Assembly: GCA_030640625.1 (NCBI GenBank) | Contig: DAOWJB010000167.1 | Location: 1-47,672 of the forward strand | Origin: Bacteroides sp. | Lineage (GTDB): Bacteria; Bacteroidota; Bacteroidia; Bacteroidales; SM23-62 | Length of the DNA stretch: 47,672 bases | Reading direction: 5' to 3' | Shown here: positions 1 to 6,546 of the stretch, piece by piece | Numbering within the stretch: position 1 is the stretch's first letter | Layout: each line of letters starts with the position of its first letter | The notes under the pieces: generated by a model | The model's database searches: none | Seen by the model: only the letters and a program-made list of their open reading frames with translations | What the model was told of the DNA's origin: nothing | Translations under genes and position numbers: made by a program

Positions 1-1
1 C

Positions 2-1081
2 CATTATAATAACCTTGAGGAATCGGGTATGTACGTGGTTGTGGGTGAAGAAAGTGATTATTTTGGCGAATCTTACAGGTCAACAAGCAAAAAGTCTGCA
101 ACAGAATTTGGTGTCTTTGTACAGGACGAATGGTCTGTAACTGAAAAATTTGCAGTTGTTCCGGGTGTGCGTTTGGATTTACATAGTTCAATAGAAGAAT
201 ATAAAGCAGACCGCCAGGTTTTTGAAACCACATTATTCCCAAAAACAAAATTTGAAGAAACCAGTATAAACCCGAGGATTGCCCTAAAATACGAAGTCTC
301 GGAAAGAATCACGTTAAGGGCAAATGCAGGAACAGGTTTCCGTGCCCCTTACGGGTTTTCAGAAGACCTGCATTTATGCAGCGGCTCACCCAGAGTTTGG
401 AAATCTTCTGCACTAAAACCTGAAATATCGGTAAGTTATAATTTATCTGCCGACTATTATGGCAACAAAATCAGGGTAAGCACCAATTTGTTCCGGACAG
501 ATTTAAAAGATAAAATTGGTTTTACTGACGCAGGAACGGATGTGGCTGCTTTAGGCTATGATTACCAATGGGAGAATATTGACAATGCTTTCGTGCAGGG
601 AGTAGAAGTATCGGTAATGGCATTTTTACTTAAAGATTTAGGTTTAGGTATTGATTTTACATACAACCAGGGGGAATATGATAATGTACGTGAAGATTGG
701 GAAGACACACCTTACGCAGATATCAGTAAATATATTTCACGCTTCCCTGTAACAACAGGTAATTTAAAAATAGAATACACCCCTAAAGACTGGAGTTTTG
801 CATTAACAGGCAACTATCAGGGAAAAATGTATATAGATTACTTTAATGAAGAAATAGACCCTGTTATTGGAGACCAAACCAAGATAAAAGTGACAGACCC
901 TTTTATGCTTTTTTATGCAAGAGTTTCAAGAAAATGGAACGTATTTAAATTATATGCAGGAGTAAACAATATTTTTAATTATGTACAGCCTGAAAAACAT
1001 ACAGACGATGCAGCGTTTATGTATGCCCCTGTTTACGGGACAATGTTTTATGGTGGAATAGTGATTGATATAAGTTATTAA
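2..1081 (+). CDS. TonB-dependent outer-membrane receptor, C-terminal part (5' end outside window)
   Basis: The reading frame is open to the left edge, so this is the 3' part of a longer gene and the first ATG at 29 is internal. The roughly 360 visible residues are alternating amphipathic strands typical of the 22-strand receptor barrel. Typical marks are a GTGFRAP segment around residue 110 and a C-terminus ending in VIDISY, whose final aromatic residue suits barrel assembly. Family role: TonB/ExbBD-powered uptake of siderophore, vitamin, metal or oligosaccharide across the outer membrane. The plug domain and any SusC-specific N-terminal domain lie outside the window, and no susD-like gene follows, so the substrate cannot be named. 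Codon use looks more AT-rich than in the genes right of 5 kb. Confidence 0.85.
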   Translation, partial: HYNNLEESGMYVVVGEESDYFGESYRSTSKKSATEFGVFVQDEWSVTEKFAVVPGVRLDLHSSIEEYKADRQVFETTLFPKTKFEETSINPRIALKYEVSERITLRANAGTGFRAPYGFSEDLHLCSGSPRVWKSSALKPEISVSYNLSADYYGNKIRVSTNLFRTDLKDKIGFTDAGTDVAALGYDYQWENIDNAFVQGVEVSVMAFLLKDLGLGIDFTYNQGEYDNVREDWEDTPYADISKYISRFPVTTGNLKIEYTPKDWSFALTGNYQGKMYIDYFNEEIDPVIGDQTKIKVTDPFMLFYARVSRKWNVFKLYAGVNNIFNYVQPEKHTDDAAFMYAPVYGTMFYGGIVIDISY

Positions 1082-1367
1082 ATTCAAGTTTCCCGCTTAT
1101 TACGGTGGTATTATCATCTTATGCAGCTGACTTTCTCTCAAAAACCGGTGAAAAAGCCTCATTATTTCTTCAGCCCTTTGTTTGTCCCGGATCATTTCTT
1201 CAAATAGTTCCATGCAGGTCAAAAATACTTCTGAGGCTTTATCCGAAGTGCATTTGTTTGTACGGTAACGACATAATATAGTTAACGCGTTGTGCTATTG
1301 AATTTTGTTGATAACTATAAAATATTGATAGTGAGAGATTGAACGGTTAAAAAGCGAAAAATCAGGG
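1082..1367. other. Gap with a short open minus-strand segment
   Basis: No convincing gene is seen. On the minus strand a frame is open from about 1290 down to a stop at 1100-1102 and reads as charged, helical-looking protein. Its only ATG is at 1213, giving 37 codons. The longer open stretch has no start, so it could be the tail of a decayed gene. No terminator hairpin was recognised after the receptor gene. Confidence 0.3.
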
Positions 1368-1607
1368 GTGTACTTGCAGAGGGATAAGATCGGAAAATTC
1401 GATTTAAATCTACTTTGTGACTTAGTGGCAAAAAAGTATAGCCAAAAAGAATTTACAACTGAAGAGTGCCTGAACAGTTACTTGAAGCAGGTGCTTTATT
1501 ACTCTGAGGCCGGTTATACACAAAGAAGTATTAATTTTACAACTGATGCACTAAAATGTAAAACTATCTTATTATGGAAAGACGGAAGTTCATTTCAAAA
1601 AACATAA
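1368..1607 (+). CDS. Small hypothetical ORF, possibly a decayed gene fragment
   Basis: The frame encodes 79 residues from a GTG start with no clear ribosome-binding site. Its end overlaps the start of the next gene by 34 bases in another frame. The composition is protein-like and helical (KFDLNLLCDLVAKKY, then EECLNSYLKQVLYY). It faintly recalls the C-terminal helices of AbiEii-type nucleotidyltransferases, but I cannot support that assignment. The overlap with a well-supported gene and the lack of a good start suggest a remnant or a chance frame. Confidence 0.25.
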   Translation: MYLQRDKIGKFDLNLLCDLVAKKYSQKEFTTEECLNSYLKQVLYYSEAGYTQRSINFTTDALKCKTILLWKDGSSFQKT

Positions 1608-2551
1608 CTTTTGGAGCGCTTGCCACAGCTGCTTATGGTTCATTAGGCTTCACAGATCCAAAAACAGATAAACTGGCAAGTTCTGTTAAGCAAGAGGATG
1701 ATGTAACAATTGAAAGGGTGTCAGAAGGACAACCCCACAGGGGAAAAGTGTTGGCAGTAATACAACCTCATTGCGATGACATCCCCATTTATGCTGCAGG
1801 TACTGTAGCAAAGCTTATTTATGAAGGTTATACCGGATATTTGATAAGAACATCCAATGATGAAGCTGCAGGTGCGGGTGCGAGTATGGGGGAGAGGGTT
1901 TTGAATAATGAAAGGGACAATGCAGAGGTGGCAAAGGTTCTGGGGCTTAAAAAGACTTATGACCTAAACTATAGCAATCATAGGATGGACGAATATAACA
2001 TACAGGAGATTAAGGGACGGCTTATATTTTTGTTCAGGTTGCTGAAAATAGATACATTGATATGTTATGATCCATGGGGACAATATGAAGAAAATCCTGA
2101 CCATTATATTACGGCCATGGCAGTTGAAGCTGCTCGTTGGATGGCAGGCATGGGTACCGATTATCCGGAACAATTAGAGGTTGTGAAACCTCATACTGTG
2201 AGAGAGATGTATTATTTTGCAAGGGGACCTCAGCTTGTAAACCGGGTAGTGGATATTAGCAGGTTTATAGACATAAAGGTAGAGAGTAATATTGTCTGTA
2301 AAACACAAGGACCCGGTGGAGATAATGGCGCACGACTAAGAAAAAGGTTAGCAAAGGAGGGGAAGAAATTAGCGATACTTGGTAACGATGACCAGACAGC
2401 TAACTTCAATTATGTAAAAGAATTTGTGTTGGATCATGATAAAATAAATGGAGAAAAATATGGACTGGCCTGGGCGGAATGTTTTCATTATGTCGGCCCC
2501 TCTCCCTCTAAACTCGATGAATATATACGAAAAAATACCGTTTCTATATAA
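1574..2551 (+). CDS. PIG-L/LmbE-family deacetylase with Tat-type leader
   Basis: A 325-residue protein. Residues 1-25 form a twin-arginine-like leader (MERRKFISKN, then a small hydrophobic stretch), so export to periplasm or envelope is likely. The zinc motif normally PHPDDE is present as PHCDDI at 65-70, keeping His66, Asp68 and Asp69 but changing the Pro and the usual Glu. A second motif, ENPDHY, gives His177. The family removes N-acetyl groups from sugars such as GlcNAc, using zinc. The ATG at 1574 is preceded by AT-rich sequence without a strong Shine-Dalgarno, normal in this phylum. Substrate unknown. The altered motif makes catalysis likely but not certain. Confidence 0.8.
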   Translation: MERRKFISKNITFGALATAAYGSLGFTDPKTDKLASSVKQEDDVTIERVSEGQPHRGKVLAVIQPHCDDIPIYAAGTVAKLIYEGYTGYLIRTSNDEAAGAGASMGERVLNNERDNAEVAKVLGLKKTYDLNYSNHRMDEYNIQEIKGRLIFLFRLLKIDTLICYDPWGQYEENPDHYITAMAVEAARWMAGMGTDYPEQLEVVKPHTVREMYYFARGPQLVNRVVDISRFIDIKVESNIVCKTQGPGGDNGARLRKRLAKEGKKLAILGNDDQTANFNYVKEFVLDHDKINGEKYGLAWAECFHYVGPSPSKLDEYIRKNTVSI

Positions 2552-2640
2552 ATCAGCAATTCTCATCAGTTATTAATAAATCCTCCGGAGTGTAATCATT
2601 GAAAAATCCCCCAGAAACGGGGAAAATTATCTCACAAAAA

Positions 2641-2673
2641 AACGCAACCAACTGCAAATAAGCTGGTTGCGTT
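2641..2673 (-). terminator. Rho-independent terminator-like hairpin after the tRNA-like remnant
   Basis: AACGCAACCA at 2641-2650 pairs perfectly with TGGTTGCGTT at 2664-2673 around a 13-base loop. Read on the minus strand the stem is followed by a run of Ts. It lies 6 bases beyond the 3' end of the tRNA-like fragment at 2680-2728, where a tRNA terminator would be. Confidence 0.6.
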
Positions 2674-2679
2674 TAATCT

Positions 2680-2728
2680 TGGTCGGGGTGAATAGATTCT
2701 AACTACCGACCCCACGCCCCCCAGTTGG
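2680..2728 (-). pseudogene. Decayed tRNA 3' half (Pro-like)
   Basis: Read on minus, the last bases are CACCCCG-A-CCA, a 7-base acceptor strand, discriminator and CCA. They are preceded by a 17-base T-arm with a 5-7-5 layout whose stem still pairs (two G-U pairs). The loop is TTAGAAT instead of TTCGAAT, losing the near-invariant C56. Before it is a variable-loop-like GGGTC and a G-rich segment resembling the anticodon 3' side of tRNA-Pro. The 5' half is missing, so it cannot be a working tRNA. The Pro label is an inference from the CGGGGTG-type acceptor. Confidence 0.45.
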
Positions 2729-2901
2729 GGGTTTCTGTCATTCTATATCCTCTTGCAAATCCTAGAGAATCTGGAATAATTTACCAATGTATTTGATGTG
2801 ATGCCTTGCCTCATACCGGATTGTTGACTCCTGCAAAAATACATCTTGGTGATTAAATGCGATTTAAATCCACATTGTTTTGCAAATTGATTGCAAATAA
2901 A

Positions 2902-2941
2902 AAACCAGACTATCACAACAACCACTGTAACTATCTGGTTT
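2902..2941 (-). terminator. Terminator-like hairpin after the tRNA-Val fragment
   Basis: AAACCAGA at 2902-2909 pairs with TCTGGTTT at 2934-2941 around 24 bases. On minus the stem runs into six Ts. It lies 6 bases beyond the 3' end of the tRNA-Val fragment and may be the original terminator of the tRNA-Val gene, separated from it by the insertion. Confidence 0.5.
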
Positions 2942-2947
2942 ACAATT

Positions 2948-2991
2948 GTGGGCGATACTGGATTCGAACCAGTGACCTCCTGCTTGTAAGG
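2948..2991 (-). repeat. Partial copy of tRNA-Val(TAC) 3' half, putative attachment site
   Basis: These 44 bases match 4852-4895 at 43 positions (only 2978 T against 4882 C differs). The copy covers the anticodon loop, anticodon stem 3' side, variable loop, T-arm and acceptor 3' strand, then diverges abruptly at 2992. That is the layout left when a tyrosine recombinase integrates at a tRNA 3' end with crossover near the anticodon loop. Confidence 0.85.
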
Positions 2992-3000
2992 TACTTGATT

Positions 3001-3339
3001 CTACCCAGGTGATGACATAGATTCATGTATTTCTATTTCACAGGCTCCATTCCAAGCTAGATGTGGGTGTCCTTCCAACAGGGCTTTTGCCTCATCTATA
3101 CTTTCAGCCTGTAATACTGAATAACCACAAACCTGTCTATTGCTTTTCTGACTGTTTCCATCAGCAGTGAGTTTCTGACCTCCCATCAGAGGATTTCCAA
3201 GATCAACAAGCTGATCACCACATTTGGCAGCCCATGTCATCCATTGTTCCATACCTTTCTCCATTTTTTCAGGTGAGGCATTGGCCGATTGGGCCATAAG
3301 TTCATCCGGAGCATGATAGATTACGATATATTTTTTCAT
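3001..3339 (-). CDS. YCII-related (YciI-like) domain protein
   Basis: From the ATG at 3339 the product is 112 residues beginning MKKYIVIYHAPDELM, the usual first strand of YCII proteins. A longer frame reaches 3375, but the added residues do not fit the fold. The family forms small dimeric alpha/beta-barrel (ferredoxin-like) proteins, some with a His-Asp pair. In this sub-type (DGC-R-like YCII) function is mostly unknown. The C-terminus has strand EACEIEIH-type composition and the stop codon is 10 bases from the tRNA-Val fragment. It lies on the same strand as the reductase upstream and may be cotranscribed across about 115 bases. Confidence 0.7.
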   Translation of the reverse strand: MKKYIVIYHAPDELMAQSANASPEKMEKGMEQWMTWAAKCGDQLVDLGNPLMGGQKLTADGNSQKSNRQVCGYSVLQAESIDEAKALLEGHPHLAWNGACEIEIHESMSSPG

Positions 3340-3453
3340 GGTAGTTGGGTTTGTTTGATTTAACAATGGTTTCACTTCAGATACCCACCTGAGATAGGGA
3401 ATATGGAACCAAATAAGTTCTAAATAAGGATCAGAAGCTATGTCCAGTATTTA

Positions 3454-4440
3454 TTAGGGCCAATTACTCAGCCCCTTGAAGAACATGAGCCGTTCATAAT
3501 GTGGTTCTACCTTTTCTTCTATAGCCAGCATATCTTCTGCTGAAAGCTGTACAAACTCCTTTGCAATTTGGATGTTTTCCTCAAGCTGAGAGATTTCTTT
3601 AATCCCAATAATGATCGTACTTACCGGCAGGCTCAAAGTGTAGCTCATCGCTTCCTTCATGGTGATAATTCCACCCTGATCAAAGATCCTTTCCTTTGCA
3701 GGAATCTTCATGCCAATGATACCCATCTTTTTCTCCACAGCAGTGGGAAGAAGACCCTCAATGAAAGATTTATAATATTTATCTGCTGCATTAAGTGCCA
3801 TAAGCACTGTATCAAAAGGATATCGGTCGATTAGTTCTTTCAATGGACCCGGACTTTCATGACCTGTTATGCCAAGGAAACGTACTATCCCCTGATCCCT
3901 TGCCTCCTCAAATGCCTTCAGGCAGCCACTATCTGAAAAGATCCACTCCAGGTTCTCATTTTCTCTTACACTATGGATCTGCCAGAGATCAATTCTATCC
4001 GTTTGAAGGTTTTTCAAGGATTTCTCCAGGTCACTCATGGCTCCATCATAACTCCTGGAAAAGGTCTTGGTAGCAAGGAAGACCTCATTCCGGCGTGTTT
4101 TCATAACCTCCCCGATATATCTTTCACTGATACCACGAGCATTTGTACCATAATAGGCAGATGTATCGATGTAATTTATTCCAAGGTCTATCGCTTTGTT
4201 AATGATTTCAATTGCCTTATCCTGCATTCCAGCCTGTTCCAGGGTAGCCTGACCACCTAGGCTGTAAATACTTAGCATTTCTCCCGTTTTACCAAAGGTA
4301 CGATGTGGAATTTTTAAGGTAACGTCATCTTTGGTACATCCTTCAAGCGACATGATGTAGGGGACAAGCCCCATTATGGAAGTACCGGCAATCAGCTTCT
4401 GTAAAAATCTTCTCCGACTTTCTTCTTTGATCCGTGTCAT
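3454..4440 (-). CDS. Aldo/keto reductase with twin-arginine lipoprotein leader
   Basis: From the ATG at 4440 the protein is 328 residues. Residues 8-14 read SRRRFLQK, followed by a hydrophobic stretch and Cys35 in LEGC, which fits Tat export and possible lipidation. The AKR barrel follows, with the catalytic tetrad Asp92, Tyr97, Lys125 and His156 all present and a C-terminal helical region. AKRs reduce carbonyls with NAD(P)H; exported AKRs with this leader are common in Bacteroidota and are generally of unknown substrate. The frame extends to 4503, but the leader start is at 4440. A TAAATTTG box lies shortly upstream without a matching -33 element. Confidence 0.85.
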   Translation of the reverse strand: MTRIKEESRRRFLQKLIAGTSIMGLVPYIMSLEGCTKDDVTLKIPHRTFGKTGEMLSIYSLGGQATLEQAGMQDKAIEIINKAIDLGINYIDTSAYYGTNARGISERYIGEVMKTRRNEVFLATKTFSRSYDGAMSDLEKSLKNLQTDRIDLWQIHSVRENENLEWIFSDSGCLKAFEEARDQGIVRFLGITGHESPGPLKELIDRYPFDTVLMALNAADKYYKSFIEGLLPTAVEKKMGIIGMKIPAKERIFDQGGIITMKEAMSYTLSLPVSTIIIGIKEISQLEENIQIAKEFVQLSAEDMLAIEEKVEPHYERLMFFKGLSNWP

Positions 4441-4809
4441 AATTTGAAATTTATGATATACCAACAAATTTAGATTAAAAACTGGCAAAAGGTAGAATTT
4501 CAAATAAGTATAGACTTAAATTTTTAACAAGAAATAGAAATGTTACCACTTACAAGGAAAAAATGATACCACAAAAAACCTTCATTTTTTTTCATTTTTT
4601 GGTAATCTCCCCCCAATATTAGCGGGGAGTTGACAAAAAATGATAATCTACACCAAAATACGAATGGTATCAAGATACCGGTGGAAGTGGTATCATCTTA
4701 CTCCGTCGTTAAAACACCAGCATTAAAAAATAAAAATCTTAAAATAATTCACAACGTATTGAGTACATAGAATCCCCAAATCTTCAACCCCCATTCAACC
4801 CAATAAAAA
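4441..4809. other. Gene-free region between reductase and tRNA-Val
   Basis: No ORF of substance is seen. The stretch contains the leader region of the reductase gene, a CTCCCC/GGGGAG hairpin (4607-4612 with 4624-4629), and the GTATC-centred repeats described at 4560-4699. It lies inside the putative island, next to the tRNA end where an integrase gene would often sit. Confidence 0.5.
4560..4699. repeat. Inverted-repeat cluster of a GTGGTATCAT motif
   Basis: ATGATACCAC at 4563-4572 is the exact reverse complement of GTGGTATCAT at 4687-4696. The match extends to 12 of 13 bases. Between them GGTATC-AA-GATACC (4666-4679) is a perfect dyad with the same core. This may be a multi-site operator or the ends of a very small inverted-repeat element; no target duplication was seen. 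Confidence 0.5.
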
Positions 4810-4840
4810 AAGGAGCCAGATCTTTATGACCTAACTCCTT
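4810..4840 (-). terminator. Terminator of tRNA-Val transcript
   Basis: On minus, AAGGAG and CTCCTT form a 6-bp stem around 19 bases, followed by a run of seven Ts, starting 13 bases after the tRNA 3' end. Confidence 0.6.
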
Positions 4841-4852
4841 CTTCATCAATCG

Positions 4853-4927
4853 TGGGCGATACTGGATTCGAACCAGTGACCCCCTGCTTGTAAGGCAGGT
4901 GCTCTGAACCAGCTGAGCTAATCGCCC
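4853..4927 (-). tRNA. tRNA-Val (anticodon TAC)
   Basis: A complete cloverleaf on minus. Acceptor GGGCGAT pairs with ATCGCCC, the D-arm contains AGCTCAGCTGGTTCAGAGC, the anticodon stem CTGCC/AGCAG type encloses CTTACAAG with anticodon TAC, and the T-arm carries GGTTCGAATCC. The discriminator is A and CCA is not encoded. Its 3' half is duplicated at 2948-2991. Confidence 0.95.
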
Positions 4928-5074
4928 TTCTGTGCCAGGGTGATCCCCTTAAGCGGGTGCAAATATACGTAGCTATTTTATTATTACAAAGGAAATCCAG
5001 CATTTTTTCGACACGGTCAAATGGCCTCTCTGACTGGCAGTTCTGAAGATATTTACGGGGTATTTTTCTATTGA

Positions 5075-5857
5075 TTACTCGTAGTCCCCACTTAGATCCA
5101 GCAACTCAACTTTCCGGAACTGATAGGGATGGCTTTCGGCCTGCAAGGCAATGTATCCCGATGAGAGCAGTGTACCATCCAGCAGGGGGAATCCTTCAGG
5201 TAAACCTCCTCCACCGATCTGTGGTTGCATATATGTCAGTACCGTGTCACCGTTGACAAGGTGATGGACAATGCTGTCTCCAAGTACGATGAGTTCAACA
5301 TTGACCCATTCCTCTCCCCTGAATGTCTCGGAGGACGAACTGATACAGTGTTGGGTGACCAATTCTCCCTCCATTACGACATTGGTCCCGGGTGTACAGA
5401 GATTGGCCGTGGGACGATCCCCCTCATCTCCTCCGCCAAGGAATTGTGCTTCTATGCTGATAGGAAATGGCTGTTCTACGAGCATGCTTTCTGCCGATTG
5501 GGCATGGAACATGACCCCACTGTTTTTAAAGGCCCAACCGGGTCCACCGGTAACCTGCTCACCGATGATCCTGTATTCCACCCTCAGTATGTAATAAGAA
5601 AATGGCTGTCTGTAAAAGATGTGCCCGAACTCTCCGTCAATGCTGTCCCATTCATCATAGTTCACAACAAGCATCCCGTCTTCTACACGGAAAGTGTTCA
5701 AATAATTCTCGTTTAGCGGGTGTTTGGCAAACTTGATATCCCAATCTTCCAGATCGGTGCCATTAAAAAGTTGGATCCATTTCTCTTGTTCTTGCGGTTG
5801 AACGCCTGGTTTACAGCAAACCATAAGAAGTAATAAAAGCAAACTTAAATTTCTCAT
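5075..5857 (-). CDS. DUF1080 (3-keto-disaccharide hydrolase-like) lipoprotein
   Basis: A 260-residue protein with a lipoprotein leader ending LMVCC (Cys14-15). The first domain motif, LFNGTDLEDW, is the classic opening of the DUF1080 jelly-roll fold, followed by a laminin-G-like beta sandwich to the C-terminus. DUF1080 proteins are secreted or lipidated and act on carbohydrates; several are 3-keto-disaccharide hydrolases working with oxidoreductases. The presence of a Tat oxidoreductase 0.6 kb away is noted but it lies beyond a tRNA and is an AKR rather than a GFO/IDH dehydrogenase. A consensus promoter with a dyad over its -33 box lies upstream (5898-5936). Confidence 0.85.
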   Translation of the reverse strand: MRNLSLLLLLLMVCCKPGVQPQEQEKWIQLFNGTDLEDWDIKFAKHPLNENYLNTFRVEDGMLVVNYDEWDSIDGEFGHIFYRQPFSYYILRVEYRIIGEQVTGGPGWAFKNSGVMFHAQSAESMLVEQPFPISIEAQFLGGGDEGDRPTANLCTPGTNVVMEGELVTQHCISSSSETFRGEEWVNVELIVLGDSIVHHLVNGDTVLTYMQPQIGGGGLPEGFPLLDGTLLSSGYIALQAESHPYQFRKVELLDLSGDYE

Positions 5858-5897
5858 TGTTTCAGTTTCAGGGGTTTAATAAAGTGAGATATTTTGT

Positions 5898-5928
5898 CAA
5901 ATATAAAATTAAAGTTAAAACCGGCAAA
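5898..5928 (-). promoter_or_regulatory. Bacteroidota sigma-ABfr-type promoter of the DUF1080 gene
   Basis: On minus, TTTG (5925-5928) is separated by exactly 19 bases from TATATTTG (5898-5905), an exact fit to TTTG-N19-TAnnTTTG. Predicted transcription start is near 5893, about 36 bases before the ATG at 5857. Confidence 0.7.
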
Positions 5929-5936
5929 AACTTGCC
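5923..5936. promoter_or_regulatory. Dyad GGCAA-N4-TTGCC over the -33 box
   Basis: A perfect 5-bp inverted repeat at 5923-5927 and 5932-5936 covers the -33 TTTG of the leftward promoter. A protein bound here would block that promoter, so it is a candidate repressor operator. Confidence 0.4.
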
Positions 5937-5939
5937 ATT

Positions 5940-5985
5940 TGTCACATTAATGACATTTTAACTTTATAAATATATCGTATATTTG
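5940..5985 (+). promoter_or_regulatory. Crp/Fnr-like dyad and -7 box before the DUF4395 gene
   Basis: TGTCA-N6-TGACA (5940-5944, 5951-5955) has the geometry of Crp/Fnr-family sites. TATATTTG at 5978-5985 is an exact -7 box but no TTTG lies at the right distance upstream. The dyad centre is about 41 bases before the expected start point, the class II activator position, so activation in place of the missing -33 box is plausible. Confidence 0.45.
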
Positions 5986-6023
5986 GATCTGAATATATTT
6001 TTTAATTATTGGAGGGATTTAAC

Positions 6024-6455
6024 ATGGTTGAAGTATGCCCTGTAAACGAAAGACAAATCAATGAGAATGTAACCAGACTCAATGCCCTGGTCACATTCAT
6101 CGTCGTTGCCTTATTTATCCTTACCCCTTACAAATGGATCCTGCTTTTCCTGCCTGTTGATTTTGCACTCAGGGCCTGGTTCCATGGGAGGTTCAGTCCC
6201 ATCGGACGAATGAACAATTACCTTGTAAGAAGCCTGAATCTCGGGGAGAGCCTGATTAATGAGGGACCCAAAGTATTTGCTGCCCGCATCGGTCTGATCC
6301 TTTCTGCCCTGGCAGTAATAAGCTTTTTTGCCGGATTCACTATAGTCGCCTATATCCTGGGAGGAATACTTGTTTTCTTCTCCTTCCTGGAAGCTACATT
6401 CGGATTTTGTGTTGCCTGTAAAATCTATCCATTTATATACAGATCCCGCATATAA
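6024..6455 (+). CDS. DUF4395 membrane protein
   Basis: The chosen start is the ATG at 6024, preceded by GGAGGG, giving 143 residues. The N-terminus MVEVCPVNERQINENV carries the CPV motif of DUF4395. Two hydrophobic pairs follow (about residues 20-50 and 88-130) with the conserved FHGRFSPIGR-type loop between. The last helix ends with FCVACKIYPF, giving a CxxC-like pair. DUF4395 proteins are small membrane proteins, often next to or fused with thioredoxin-fold or rhodanese proteins, suggesting a thiol or sulfur role. No such neighbour occurs here. The gene appears to have its own regulated promoter. Confidence 0.8.
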   Translation: MVEVCPVNERQINENVTRLNALVTFIVVALFILTPYKWILLFLPVDFALRAWFHGRFSPIGRMNNYLVRSLNLGESLINEGPKVFAARIGLILSALAVISFFAGFTIVAYILGGILVFFSFLEATFGFCVACKIYPFIYRSRI

Positions 6456-6546
6456 GATCAGGGAGAGCCATTCACCTCTTACATGTTGAGAATCTGCTGA
6501 CTTTTGCCTTAAGGCGGGCAATTTCAGCCACTGGAATGGCCAGGAA

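Larger units (their letters stand above)
2552..2947. other. Gene-free region with tRNA remnants and hairpins
   Basis: No protein gene is credible here. The stretch contains a terminator-like hairpin at 2641-2673, a decayed tRNA 3' half at 2680-2728, an imperfect inverted repeat between about 2783 and 2853 (CCAATGTATTT against AAATACATCTTGG), and a second terminator-like hairpin at 2902-2941. Together these look like debris from repeated insertion at tRNA 3' ends. Confidence 0.5.
2992..4851. mobile_element. Putative 1.86-kb tRNA-Val-integrated mini-island without integrase
   Basis: The segment is bounded by the intact tRNA-Val 3' half (4852-4895) and its direct-repeat copy (2948-2991). It contains two minus-strand genes, a YCII-domain protein and an aldo/keto reductase, plus a repeat-rich stretch next to the tRNA. 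No integrase, excisionase or transposase is visible inside. It could be a deletion remnant of a larger island, a non-autonomous element moved in trans, or cargo left after nested insertions. Confidence 0.6.

Noticed and set aside
2743-2925. 60-codon minus-strand frame in the tRNA-remnant region
   Set aside because: It overlaps the hairpins and AT-rich debris, has no start signal, and its composition is not protein-like.
4607-4629. Hairpin CTCCCC/GGGGAG as a terminator
   Set aside because: No T-run follows on either strand and no gene ends beside it.
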